Shown in pieces: positions 15,700-24,416 of a stretch of DNA of 52,244 nucleotides. The notes beneath the pieces are model-generated. The model did not search any database, was not told the origin of the DNA, and saw nothing but the letters and a program-made list of their open reading frames with translations. A program made the position numbers and the translations under genes. Positions within the stretch are counted from its first letter, which is position 1; every line of letters begins with the position of its first letter. The stretch is from Pseudomonadales bacterium (GTDB lineage Bacteria > Pseudomonadota > Gammaproteobacteria > Pseudomonadales > Azotimanducaceae). Location: assembly GCA_024234635.1 (NCBI GenBank), contig JACKNX010000022.1:1-52244 (forward strand), given 5' to 3'.

Positions 15700-18110
15700 G
15701 TCGCGCGCTTGCCGGCGTGCGCGTGCTCGAGCTGGGTGACCGCTCGACGGCGCTGGCCGGGCGCGTGCTGGCGGATCTGGGCGCGGAGGTCATTCTTGTC
15801 GAACCGCCGGATGGTGGCGCGCTGCGCGCCGAGGCGCCGTTTATGGACGACCTGCCTGGTACGGAGCGGGGCTTTGCGCACCTGTATCTGAATACCAACA
15901 AACGATCGGTGGTGCTGGATCTTGCCGTTGCCGACGACCGCGCACACTTCCTGGACCTGATCGCCACCGCGGACGTCCTGCTGGATTCGACGACGCCGGG
16001 CCTGCTGGCGGCGCGCAATCTGGACCATGCTTCGCTGCGCACGGTGAATCCGCGCCTGGTGCAGTGCTCCGTTACGCCCTTCGGGCAATCGACGCCATGG
16101 CGGCTCTTCAAGGCCAACGACCTCATTGCCGGCGCTGCGGGCGGGCTCATACAGGTATCGGGTTCACCCGCCGGCATCCCGATGCAGGGCGGCGCGCATC
16201 CGTCCTACATCATGGCCGGGCTGGCTGCGGCTTCAGCCATTGCGATTGCGCTGCATCAGCGGGACGCCACCGACGCGGGTGGCGGGGGCGTGCACATCGA
16301 TCTTTCCCAGCAGGAGGCCACCGCGCTGGCGGTCATGCAGACGGCATATCCCGCGCAGTGGCCGTGGCACGGGCGCATTCCGGTGCGGCCGGGCCTGTCG
16401 GCGGCGCTGGCCTGCAAGGATGGCAAATACGTGAGCCTGCTTGTTCGGCCGGATCGCTTCAGGGAATTCCTCGCCTGGGCGGACGATACCGGCATCGATC
16501 ATGGCATGACGCCGGATGACTGGCGCTGGGCGCGGCTGGATGCGCCGCGCCAGAATAATCCGGTGGCCCAGACGACGCTGCGACTCACGCAGGCCCTTAC
16601 CCGCGATGAATTCGTGGCAGGGGCGCTGAAGGCGGACATCATCTGCCTGCCGGTGCTGGATTTCCCGGATCTCGAAAAAGAAGAGCAGTTCCGTGTCAAC
16701 GACCAGTTTCTCGAGGTGGATCACGAGGTGCTCGGCAGGCGGCTCGGTTACGTGCGTTCGCCTGTTGACGCAATAGCGGACGGCGTGACCTATCGACGTG
16801 CGCCTGCGCTGGGTGAAGATCAGGCGCTCCTCACCTCCCTGCCGCCGCGGGGACAACCGGTGCCGGATGCTGGCACCAGTCCGGATCCGGCCAGGGCGCT
16901 GCACGGCCTGCGTGTGGTCGATTTCGGCTGGGTGCTGGCCGGTCCCATCGGTACGCGCCTGCTGGCCAGCTTCGGGGCTGAAGTGATTCGCGTCGAGTCG
17001 TCCGGCAAGCCGGATTCCATGCGCAGTCAGGCGGGACCGGATGGCAAGCCCGACCCGGACATGGGTGGGCTCTACAACTCGGTGAACGCGGGCAAGAAGT
17101 CGTTCACCGTGGATCTCACGAAGCCTGCTGGCATGGCGCTGGTGAAGGAACTCATCGCCACCGCCGATGTGGTGGTGAACAACTTCCGGCCAGGCGTGAT
17201 GGAGCGTATCGGGCTTGGCTTCGATGCGCTGCGGCAACTCAGACCCGACATCATTCTGCTCAATCTGCCGGGCGCGCACCGCCACGGTCCCTGGGCACGG
17301 CACCCCAGCACCGGCAACATCCTGATGGCGGCGTCCGGTTTCAACATGCTGACCGGCTTTCCGGGCGAGCGCCCCCGCGGAATTGGCGTGGCGTTTCCCG
17401 ATTTCACATCGCCCCACCTGCTGGTCACCACCATCCTGGCCGCGGTCCGCCAGCGCGCCGCGACCGGCACCGGGCAGGAACTGCATGCCACGCAGCTCTC
17501 CAGCATGCTGTCGCTGCTGGGTTGTGAGTGGATGGCCTACAAGGCGTCCGGGCAGCAGCCGCCGCGCAATGCCAATCGCAGTCCGAACTACTGTCCGCAT
17601 GGCGTCTATCCCGCCCTGGCCGAGACCGCGCCGCCGCTGGATGGCTGGGTGGCGATCGCCGTGCAGGGAGATGTCCAGTGGGCGGCACTGTGCAAGGAGA
17701 TGCAGCGCCCGGATCTCGTGAGCGATACCCGGTTTTCGACGCACGCCGCGCGCAAGGCCAATGAGGACGCCGTGGATGTGCTTGTGCGGACCTGGACGGC
17801 AACGCACGACAAATGGCAGCTCGCGGAGCGGTTGCAGAAGGCGGGCGTGGCCGCTGCCCCGCTGGAACACCTGAAGGACATGCTGGAGAACGACCCGCAG
17901 CTGCCGGGGCACTATCAGACGGTGCGTCAGCCTGTCGCGCCGGAAGTGGCTATTGTCATCGACCGGGAGGCCGCGCGGTGGATGGGCCGTGAATTGACGC
18001 TCGAACGGGCGCCGATGCTGGGTGAGCACAACGCCTACGTGGTGCAGGATATTCTCGGCAAGTCGGACGAGGAATTTGCGCAGCTGCTGGCCGACGAGGT
18101 GCTGGTCTGA
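15696..18110 (+). CDS. Two-domain CaiB/BaiF CoA-transferase family protein
   Basis: An 804-residue protein made of two tandem family III CoA-transferase domains, about twice the usual 400 residues. Domain 1 (about 1-390) begins GVRVLELGD and domain 2 (about 400-800) begins LRVVDFGWVLAGP. The nucleophilic aspartate expected in each domain appears as Asp569 in domain 2 (FPDFTSPH), while the aligned position in domain 1 reads Ser170 (HPSYIMAG). Domain 1 may thus be structural. Family members move CoA between carboxylic acids. The GTG start at 15696 overlaps the hydratase stop. No intact single-domain partner is adjacent. Confidence 0.88.
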   Translation: MSRALAGVRVLELGDRSTALAGRVLADLGAEVILVEPPDGGALRAEAPFMDDLPGTERGFAHLYLNTNKRSVVLDLAVADDRAHFLDLIATADVLLDSTTPGLLAARNLDHASLRTVNPRLVQCSVTPFGQSTPWRLFKANDLIAGAAGGLIQVSGSPAGIPMQGGAHPSYIMAGLAAASAIAIALHQRDATDAGGGGVHIDLSQQEATALAVMQTAYPAQWPWHGRIPVRPGLSAALACKDGKYVSLLVRPDRFREFLAWADDTGIDHGMTPDDWRWARLDAPRQNNPVAQTTLRLTQALTRDEFVAGALKADIICLPVLDFPDLEKEEQFRVNDQFLEVDHEVLGRRLGYVRSPVDAIADGVTYRRAPALGEDQALLTSLPPRGQPVPDAGTSPDPARALHGLRVVDFGWVLAGPIGTRLLASFGAEVIRVESSGKPDSMRSQAGPDGKPDPDMGGLYNSVNAGKKSFTVDLTKPAGMALVKELIATADVVVNNFRPGVMERIGLGFDALRQLRPDIILLNLPGAHRHGPWARHPSTGNILMAASGFNMLTGFPGERPRGIGVAFPDFTSPHLLVTTILAAVRQRAATGTGQELHATQLSSMLSLLGCEWMAYKASGQQPPRNANRSPNYCPHGVYPALAETAPPLDGWVAIAVQGDVQWAALCKEMQRPDLVSDTRFSTHAARKANEDAVDVLVRTWTATHDKWQLAERLQKAGVAAAPLEHLKDMLENDPQLPGHYQTVRQPVAPEVAIVIDREAARWMGRELTLERAPMLGEHNAYVVQDILGKSDEEFAQLLADEVLV

Positions 18111-18458
18111 CAACTTGCGTGAGTTGATTTGTCGCGAGGCGTCACCTTGCGATGCAGGCTGCCGCATGCCTGCCATGCCACCTTGAACCTGCCAGGCTGG
18201 TGCAATGGCTCACGGTCCGCGAACGGGCGTAGACGCGACCCGGCGTGTCGTCAATGCCTGCCCTGGCGCCACCCGGTCGCGTACGCGATTGTCGTACCCT
18301 CCGTCGGATCACTTGCATCGCGGCGGCGCGGTGCGGCGTTGCATGCGTGCGAGCCGCCGCCAGCGTGGCGTATCCGGCGGGTCAGAATTCGCGCAATGGA
18401 CATGTCGGCGATGGCCCGTCTCCACTACCATGGCCGCACCATTCCAGGAGGTTGCACC
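18111..18458. other. Intergenic stretch without recognisable gene
   Basis: These 348 bp separate the CoA-transferase and acyl-CoA dehydrogenase genes. An in-frame extension of the downstream gene runs through it, but it reads as non-coding Arg/Pro-rich sequence and the dehydrogenase has its own strong start. I see no tRNA, repeat or terminator. A promoter for the downstream gene is presumably here but I could not define it. Confidence 0.4.
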
Positions 18459-19670
18459 ATGCCCATGAACTTCCGCTTCAGCGACGAAGACGAAAAGCTG
18501 CGGGAGGAGATCCGCGAGTTCCTGCGCGCTGAGCTGAGCGCGGACCTCGTCGAAGCCGGCCGGCGTTGCTCCGGCATGTTCGTCGCCCGCGATGTGGCGC
18601 AGGTATGGCAGCGCAAACTCAACCAACGCGGCTGGGGCGCCGTGCACTGGCCGGTGGAATACGGCGGCACGGGCTGGACGCCCGCGCAGCTGTTCATCTT
18701 TCGCGAGGAGTGCGCCCGGGCGGGCGTGCCCAGCATCCTGAACCAGGGTTCCAGCCTGCTGGCGCCGGCACTGTTTGCCTATGCCACAGAGGAACAGAAA
18801 GCGATGTACCTGCCGAAAATCCTTTCGGGAGAGCATTACTGGTGCCAGGGCTACTCGGAACCCGGCTCGGGATCGGACCTGGCCAGTCTGAAGACGCGCG
18901 CGGAGCGCGATGGCGACGACTACATCGTCAACGGCACCAAGATCTGGACCACGCACGCCCATTTTGCGGACCACATTTTCTGCCTGGTGCGCACCAATCC
19001 CCAGGGCAAGCCGCAGCAGGGCATTTCCTTTCTGCTGTTCCGCATGGACACGCCGGGCGTGCGGGTGGAACCCATCATCACGCTGGCGGGTGATCACGAA
19101 GTGAACCAGGTGTTCCTGGATAACGTGCGCGTTCCTGTTGCGAACCGGGTGGGTGCGGAGAACCAGGGCTGGACGGTGGCGAAGCACCTGCTCGAATACG
19201 AGCGCGGCGGCGGCGGTGTCGCGGCCGGGCTGAAGATTGCGCTGAACGAACTGAAGGCGGTGGCGTCCGAGGGCATCAATGGCCAGGCGCCCCTGATGGC
19301 CGACACGCTGTTCGCGAAACGGCTGCGACAGCTGGAAGTGAACTTCCAGGCGCTGGAGTTCATGGAGCTGGCAAACCTTGCCCGACTGGTTTCCGGCGAA
19401 CATCCCGGCTCCGGCGCGTCATCGCAATTCAAAATTGCATCCGTGGATGTGGAGCAGACCATCAATACGCTGCGCCTGGAAGCGGTGGACTACTACGCGG
19501 TGCCCAATCACACACTGGTCTCGCTGAACGAACATGCGGGCGAACGCATCGGCCCGGCGCCGGCGGAAATGGCTGGCGCGGACTATCTCAGCAGCAGGGC
19601 GGCGTCAATCTACGGCGGTTCACACCAGGTGCAGCGCAACATCATCGCCAAGGCGGTGCTGGGGCTTTAG
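18459..19670 (+). CDS. Acyl-CoA dehydrogenase
   Basis: A 403-residue FAD-dependent acyl-CoA dehydrogenase. It shows the substrate/FAD signature CQGYSEPGSGSDLASLKT (about residues 129-146), then NGTKIWTTHAHFADHIFCLV, and the C-terminal helix motif IYGGSHQVQRNIIAKAVLG. It introduces a double bond into an acyl-CoA and hands electrons to ETF. ATG 18459 has a perfect AGGAGG at 18447-18452. The paralogue at 23203 shares most of these motifs; such pairs sometimes form heteromers in steroid and terpenoid catabolism, but here the genes are 3.5 kb apart. Confidence 0.93.
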   Translation: MPMNFRFSDEDEKLREEIREFLRAELSADLVEAGRRCSGMFVARDVAQVWQRKLNQRGWGAVHWPVEYGGTGWTPAQLFIFREECARAGVPSILNQGSSLLAPALFAYATEEQKAMYLPKILSGEHYWCQGYSEPGSGSDLASLKTRAERDGDDYIVNGTKIWTTHAHFADHIFCLVRTNPQGKPQQGISFLLFRMDTPGVRVEPIITLAGDHEVNQVFLDNVRVPVANRVGAENQGWTVAKHLLEYERGGGGVAAGLKIALNELKAVASEGINGQAPLMADTLFAKRLRQLEVNFQALEFMELANLARLVSGEHPGSGASSQFKIASVDVEQTINTLRLEAVDYYAVPNHTLVSLNEHAGERIGPAPAEMAGADYLSSRAASIYGGSHQVQRNIIAKAVLGL

Positions 19671-19689
19671 ACGCAACGGCGGCCGTGGC

Positions 19690-20121
19690 TCAGCCGGCTG
19701 CGGCGGTCGACGGCGTCTGGCGGGTCGTCACGAAGAGTGACCACGCCTGGTGCGCCGCCCCCGCAACTTCCGTGAGCACAAAGGCAAGCAGCACGGGTGG
19801 CGCATCGTAAACAGTCACGCAGTAGACGATGAGGCCCGCCACCCACAAACGCGCCAGCGCGTCGATGACGGAAAGCGTGCGCGAAGGCCGCACCAGCCGT
19901 GCCAGCGCCCAGGTCACGCCCAGCGTGCCGGCCAGGAACAGGAAGAACAGATACAGCGTGTCCACCGGCCCGGCGGTGTCCTGACCGCCCAGTAGGGCGT
20001 TCAGCCGCCAGAGCGTGTCAACGAACCAGAGCGCCCAGGGCGGTATCGCCATCGGCAGGGTGACGGCGAGATCAATGCCGGCCCAGAGCCTGACCGCGGT
20101 GCTGGAGGATCGAATGGTCAT
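19690..20121 (-). CDS. Hypothetical membrane protein
   Basis: A 143-residue protein with four probable transmembrane helices (roughly residues 14-33, 52-72, 86-103 and 106-130) and short polar loops. I do not recognise a named family. The start at 20121 (ATG) was chosen over a GTG at 20193 because the extra residues look unlike a membrane protein leader; the ribosome site is weak in both cases. The gene converges with the acyl-CoA dehydrogenase (19-bp gap) and is divergent from the monooxygenase gene at 20297. Confidence 0.65.
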   Translation of the reverse strand: MTIRSSSTAVRLWAGIDLAVTLPMAIPPWALWFVDTLWRLNALLGGQDTAGPVDTLYLFFLFLAGTLGVTWALARLVRPSRTLSVIDALARLWVAGLIVYCVTVYDAPPVLLAFVLTEVAGAAHQAWSLFVTTRQTPSTAAAG

Positions 20122-20195
20122 CGCCGCCCACTGTACCCCAACGTGTACGCCCGGTTCGCTATTCGGGAAGGCGGTTCCGGGCGTCACGGACAATA

Positions 20196-20210
20196 TTGAC
20201 TTGGCGTCAA
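20196..20210. promoter_or_regulatory. Palindrome TTGAC-N5-GTCAA between divergent genes
   Basis: TTGACTTGGCGTCAA is an inverted repeat with 5-bp arms and a 5-bp centre. It lies 75 bp upstream of the gene at 20121 (minus) and 87 bp upstream of the monooxygenase start at 20297 (plus), where an operator would be expected. The left arm could also be a -35 element, TTGACT, but no good -10 follows. This is a candidate only. Confidence 0.3.
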
Positions 20211-20296
20211 ATCACTTTACGCTGAGCGCGGAATTCCGCCGTGGCCTTTGATGGCCGCGTGATGGCGCTGGCGTGCAAACGATACGGGGAGGGGTC

Positions 20297-21460
20297 ATGA
20301 CGGAAGCAGAACTGCTGGCGCGCGTGGAAGCGCTGGTGCCCCTGCTGGAAGCCAACGCGGCGCGCGCCGAAGCCGAGCGCAAACCGGTGGATGCGGTCAT
20401 GAAGGCCATCGAAGAGGCCGGCGTATACCGCTATTTCGTCCCCAAACGCTTTGGCGGCTACGAATTTGGCATGCAGACGTTCATGCATATTGGCATGACC
20501 CTTGGCGCCGCCTGCGTGTCCACGGCCTGGGTAACGACGTTCTGCATGGAGCACAACTGGCTGCTGGCGCTCTATAACCGCGAGGCGCAGGAAGACATCT
20601 TCGGCAAACAGCCCTACATCATCGCGCCGGGGGCGTTGGCGCCAAAGGGAACTGCCACACCGGTGGAAGGCGGCTTTCGTGTCACCGGGCGCTGGGAGTG
20701 GGGGACGGGCGTCATGCACGCCGACTGGGTGATGGTGGGTGTGCTCACGCCGGACGCCGATACCGGCAAGCCCTATCTGGCCATGCATGTGCTGCCTGTC
20801 GAAGACGCCGAGATCATCGATACCTGGCGCGTGGCGGGCATGGCCGGCACCGGCAGCAATGACATCGCCGTCACTGACAAATTTGTGCCGTTCCACCGCC
20901 AGGAGAACCTGTTGCTCCTGCGCGCGGGAGAATCGCCCGGTGGCAAGTGGCATGCCTCCCACCTGTACCGCATGCCCATGCTGCCGGTGCTGGGGCTGAC
21001 GGCGCTGGCGCCCGCGGTCGGTTGCGCCAGGCGGGCGGTGGAACTGTTCACCGACCGTCTGAAGGCGCGTACCGTTTACGGCACCACGGACAAACAGAGC
21101 GAAAAGTCAGTCGCCCAGTGGCGACTGGGCAGGCTCACGGTGGCCGCGAAGAACGCGGAGATTCTGCTGCTGCGCATGGCGGAGGAAGTGGAGGACTGGG
21201 GGCGGGCGAGTGAGCCGTGCCCGGAGCACGTGCGAGCGGAATACCGTGCCCGCCTGGGCGATCTCATGCGCCAGTGTCGCGATATCGTGCGCGATGTCGT
21301 GGAGGCCAGCGGCGCGCATGCGCACTTTCTGGACAATCCGCTGCAGCGCATGCTGCGCGACGTGCACACGATGTCCTGTCATACGGTGTTCGACGGCGAT
21401 ATCGGCAACGAGCAGTTCGGGCGCCTGCAGCTCGGTCTGCCGACGACCGTTCCGGTCTGA
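20297..21460 (+). CDS. Acyl-CoA-dehydrogenase-fold flavin-dependent monooxygenase (HsaA/HpaB-like group D)
   Basis: A 387-residue protein with the acyl-CoA dehydrogenase fold but lacking the usual dehydrogenase signatures. RWEWGTGVMHADWVMVG in the middle strand and DTWRVAGMAGTGSNDIAV are typical of group D flavin monooxygenase oxygenase components such as HsaA and related hydroxylases. These use reduced FMN/FAD supplied by a separate reductase to hydroxylate an aromatic substrate. No reductase gene is seen next to it. ATG 20297 follows GGGAGGGG. The aromatic substrate is unknown. It converges with arfB after 11 bp. Confidence 0.8.
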   Translation: MTEAELLARVEALVPLLEANAARAEAERKPVDAVMKAIEEAGVYRYFVPKRFGGYEFGMQTFMHIGMTLGAACVSTAWVTTFCMEHNWLLALYNREAQEDIFGKQPYIIAPGALAPKGTATPVEGGFRVTGRWEWGTGVMHADWVMVGVLTPDADTGKPYLAMHVLPVEDAEIIDTWRVAGMAGTGSNDIAVTDKFVPFHRQENLLLLRAGESPGGKWHASHLYRMPMLPVLGLTALAPAVGCARRAVELFTDRLKARTVYGTTDKQSEKSVAQWRLGRLTVAAKNAEILLLRMAEEVEDWGRASEPCPEHVRAEYRARLGDLMRQCRDIVRDVVEASGAHAHFLDNPLQRMLRDVHTMSCHTVFDGDIGNEQFGRLQLGLPTTVPV

Positions 21461-21471
21461 GGCGGGCGCGG

Positions 21472-21882
21472 TCAGTCGTCGCCGCGGGTAGGGCTGCCGC
21501 GCAGTTTCTTGACGACGGCATCGCGGCGTTTGCCGGTCAGACGGCGCTGCACGGATGTCTTGGTGGGTTTTGTCGCCACGCGGCGACGCGGTTCGTGCCG
21601 GGCGCGCTCGATCAGTTCAGCCAGACGCGCGAGCGCCAGTTCGCGGTTGCGTGACTGGGTGCGGGCCCCGTCCGCGAACAGCACGATGCGGCCGTCCGCG
21701 GTCGCCCGGCTGCCGGCCAGCCGCAGCAGACGGCGTTGCACGACCGGCGTTTCGCCAAGCCGGTCCACCGCCACATCGAGCTGTACGGCGGTTGCCACCT
21801 TGTTTACGTTCTGGCCGCCCGGACCACGGGAGCGCACGAACTGGAAGGTGAGGGCGTCGGAAGGGATTTCGCTGGCGTTCAT
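21472..21882 (-). CDS. arfB: ArfB, alternative ribosome-rescue peptidyl-tRNA hydrolase
   Basis: A 136-residue protein with the class I release factor domain and a GGQ motif at residues 22-24 (RGPGGQNVNKVAT). The GGQ-catalysed step hydrolyses peptidyl-tRNA on ribosomes stalled without a stop codon. The basic C-terminal tail (TKPTKTSVQRRLTGKRRD and following) is the part that enters the empty mRNA channel in E. coli ArfB (YaeJ). Length matches the family. It is flanked by the monooxygenase gene (convergent, 11-bp gap) and the metallopeptidase-like gene (divergent, about 50 bp). Confident. Confidence 0.95.
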   Translation of the reverse strand: MNASEIPSDALTFQFVRSRGPGGQNVNKVATAVQLDVAVDRLGETPVVQRRLLRLAGSRATADGRIVLFADGARTQSRNRELALARLAELIERARHEPRRRVATKPTKTSVQRRLTGKRRDAVVKKLRGSPTRGDD

Positions 21883-21931
21883 GATGTATGCGCAATAATA
21901 CCCGCTCGTCGCCCATGTGCCTGGAGGCCGG

Positions 21932-23122
21932 TTGAATCATCTGCGTCTGTCGTTGTGGCTGTCGGGAGTGCTGAGTTTCGTCACCGCCGCTGCGTTTGCG
22001 GGGGAAGACGACTACGCGCTGCGTTATACGGCGGTGTTTGATGCGGATGCGCATGTGGTGCATGCCAGTATCCAGGTGCAGCAGTCCAAATCCGCACTCG
22101 ATCTCATCGACTTTGCCGCGCCCGCGCCGCGCTTCGACGACTTCTCGGCTGACGGCAAATTCAAACGCAGCGGCGGCCGCGTACGCTGGACGCCGCCGCG
22201 AACCGGCGGCGCCCTGCGCTATACGGTCAAGGTGGATCACCTGCGTGGCAAGGCGTTCGATGCACGGTTCACGGATGACTGGGCGCTGCTGCGCCTGGAT
22301 GACGTTTTTCCCTCCGCCCGCACCCGCAGCAACCGCAGTGCCGGTGTGACCGCGGAACTGCGCTTCGAGGGGCCGCAGGGCTGGGCCTTCGAGAGCCGGT
22401 ATGGCAAGTGGCTGGATACCCCGCTGGTGCTGCCCGACGTGGCCGATACCCGCTATCCCCGGCCCACCGGCTGGATGCTGGCCGGCAAGGTCGGCATTCG
22501 CCGCGATGAAATCGCCGGGCGCCAGGTGGCCATCGCCTCGCCGCTCAACCACGGCATGCGTCGCATGGATACGCTGTCGTACCTGAGCTGGACGCTGCCC
22601 ACGCTGGTGCGCCTGTTTCCCGGCATGCCGGACAACCTGCTCATCGTCGCGGCCGGCAAGGGGCAGTGGCGTGGCGGCCTGTCGGGGCCGGGATCGCTGT
22701 ACCTGCATGTCGACCGGCCGCTCATCAGCGAGAACAGCACCAGCCCGATACTGCACGAGCTGGTGCACGTAGCCAGCCGCTCGCGCATGGCTTCCGGCGA
22801 AGACTGGCTGGTGGAGGGGCTGGCGGAGTACTACAGCATCAAGCTGCTGCGGCTCGCCGGCGGCATCAGCCAGGAGCGGTTCGAGAAAGCGCTCGCCTGG
22901 CAGAAGGACTGGGCGGATCGCGAAGGCGGCAAACTGGCGAGTCCTTCCCGTGGACCCGATACCGCGCGCGCGGTGACCAAGCTGGCCGATCTCGACCGGC
23001 GCCTGCCCGGCGGTCTGGACGGCTGGCTGGTCAGCGAAGGGCGGGATGGCACGCTCGACTGTGCTTCGCTGGCGCGGTACGCGAAACGCAAGGACACCCT
23101 GTTCTGGGGCTGCGCCCTCTGA
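21932..23122 (+). CDS. Secreted gluzincin-type metallopeptidase-like protein
   Basis: A 396-residue exported protein. A signal peptide covers about residues 1-23 (ending AAAFA). The C-terminal half holds HELVH and, 15 residues later, the WLVEGLAEYY segment whose Glu would be the third zinc ligand, as in M1/M61-like gluzincins. The rest is beta-rich and matches no family I can name. TTG 21932 was chosen because GGAGG lies at 21923-21927; a GTG at 21917 in the same frame has no ribosome site. Peptidase activity is inferred from the zinc motif only. Confidence 0.7.
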   Translation: MNHLRLSLWLSGVLSFVTAAAFAGEDDYALRYTAVFDADAHVVHASIQVQQSKSALDLIDFAAPAPRFDDFSADGKFKRSGGRVRWTPPRTGGALRYTVKVDHLRGKAFDARFTDDWALLRLDDVFPSARTRSNRSAGVTAELRFEGPQGWAFESRYGKWLDTPLVLPDVADTRYPRPTGWMLAGKVGIRRDEIAGRQVAIASPLNHGMRRMDTLSYLSWTLPTLVRLFPGMPDNLLIVAAGKGQWRGGLSGPGSLYLHVDRPLISENSTSPILHELVHVASRSRMASGEDWLVEGLAEYYSIKLLRLAGGISQERFEKALAWQKDWADREGGKLASPSRGPDTARAVTKLADLDRRLPGGLDGWLVSEGRDGTLDCASLARYAKRKDTLFWGCAL

Positions 23123-23202
23123 CCCACGCCTTCTGACCCGCGCCCTTGCGGTACGCGGGCGGCTCATGGCTATATTTGGCGCTTCGCCGCAGGAGCATTG
23201 CC

Positions 23203-24357
23203 ATGACCGATCTCGACACGTTCCGCCTGGAAACCCGCGCCTGGCTCGAAGCCAACTGTCCGCCCGGCGCCCGCGGCCCCGGACCCGTCTCCAACGGCAG
23301 CACGAAGATAAAAATCACTGACCGGGACACGCTCACGTGGCTCGAGCGCATGGTCGAGAAGGGCTGGACCGTACCCAACTGGCCGAAGGCCTACGGGGGT
23401 GGTGGCCTTGCCAAGGACGAGTACGTGGTGCTGCTGGAGGAGATGCGACGCATTCACGCCCGTCCGGCGCTGTCGAGTTTCGGTACCAGCATGATCGGCC
23501 CGACGCTGCTCGAGTTCGGTACCGAGGCGCAGAAGCTCCGGCACCTGCCACGCATCGCGCGGGCGGAAGTGGAATGGTGCCAGGGCTACAGTGAGCCCGG
23601 CTCCGGCAGCGACCTGGCCAGCCTGCGAACGCGGGCCGAGGACAACGGCGATCACTTCGTGATCAACGGGTCCAAGATCTGGACCTCCGGTGCCCACCAT
23701 GCGGACTGGATGTTCTGCCTCGTGCGCACGGACCCTGAGGCCCCCAAACAGAAAGGCATCAGCTTTGTGCTGCTGCCGATGGATCAGCCGGGCATCACCA
23801 TCAAACCCATTCGCCTGCTGAGCGGTGAGTCGCCCTTCAACCAAGTGTTCCTTGATAACGCCACAGCCAGCAAGGACGACCTTGTCGGTCGACTCAATGA
23901 GGGCTGGACGGTAGGCAAGCGCTTACTTCAGCACGAACGCAGCGGCATGGAATCGCTGGTTGCCGGGGGAGCGGGATCGGCTTCCGAGAGCCTGGTGAAC
24001 GAGGCCCGCAAGGCATTCGGCGTGTCTGGCGGCAAGGTGGCGGATGCGACCTTCCGGCAGCGCCTGCTCGGCTACGAGATGCATCACGCTGCTTACCGGT
24101 TGTCGCAGCGACGGGCGGTACAGGAGTCCGATGGCGGTACCCCTGGCGCCGTGACCTCCATCTTCAAGGTGGTGGGTTCGGAACTGCAGCAGATGCACCA
24201 CGACCTGCAACTGGAGATGCGTGGGCCCGAGGGTTACACCATCGGCGACGCGGACGTGAAGCAGTGGCTGTTCCACCGCGCGGCCAGCATTTACAGCGGC
24301 AGCAACGAGGTACAGCGCAACATCCTGGCGAAACGCGTGCTGGGATTACCAGACTGA
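23203..24357 (+). CDS. Acyl-CoA dehydrogenase
   Basis: A 384-residue FAD-dependent acyl-CoA dehydrogenase. WCQGYSEPGSGSDLASLRT, NGSKIWTSGAHHADWMFCLV and the C-terminal SIYSGSNEVQRNILAKRVLG are all present, so it should be a functional flavoprotein feeding ETF. ATG 23203 follows AGGAG at 23191-23195. The nearest relative in the window is the enzyme at 18459. A 13-bp perfect stem-loop follows the stop codon. The substrate is not determinable from sequence. Confidence 0.93.
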   Translation: MTDLDTFRLETRAWLEANCPPGARGPGPVSNGSTKIKITDRDTLTWLERMVEKGWTVPNWPKAYGGGGLAKDEYVVLLEEMRRIHARPALSSFGTSMIGPTLLEFGTEAQKLRHLPRIARAEVEWCQGYSEPGSGSDLASLRTRAEDNGDHFVINGSKIWTSGAHHADWMFCLVRTDPEAPKQKGISFVLLPMDQPGITIKPIRLLSGESPFNQVFLDNATASKDDLVGRLNEGWTVGKRLLQHERSGMESLVAGGAGSASESLVNEARKAFGVSGGKVADATFRQRLLGYEMHHAAYRLSQRRAVQESDGGTPGAVTSIFKVVGSELQQMHHDLQLEMRGPEGYTIGDADVKQWLFHRAASIYSGSNEVQRNILAKRVLGLPD

Positions 24358-24364
24358 GTAAGCG

Positions 24365-24403
24365 CTCGCTCACTGGCTGGTGCCTCAAATGCCAGTGAGC
24401 GAG
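24365..24403. terminator. Bidirectional stem-loop between convergent genes
   Basis: CTCGCTCACTGGC (24365-24377) pairs perfectly with GCCAGTGAGCGAG (24391-24403) around a 13-nt loop. It lies between the stops of the plus-strand acyl-CoA dehydrogenase and the minus-strand quinone oxidoreductase. Neither side has a T-run, so a bidirectional terminator or mRNA-end stabilising hairpin is likely but not proven. Confidence 0.5.
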
Positions 24404-24416
24404 ACGGGTCGGCGAA

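Noticed and set aside
16233..18176. A 647-codon open frame on the minus strand opposite the two-domain CoA-transferase
   Set aside because: It is His/Arg-rich with no family pattern, and the plus-strand frame has clear CaiB/BaiF motifs; this is an antisense by-product of high GC.
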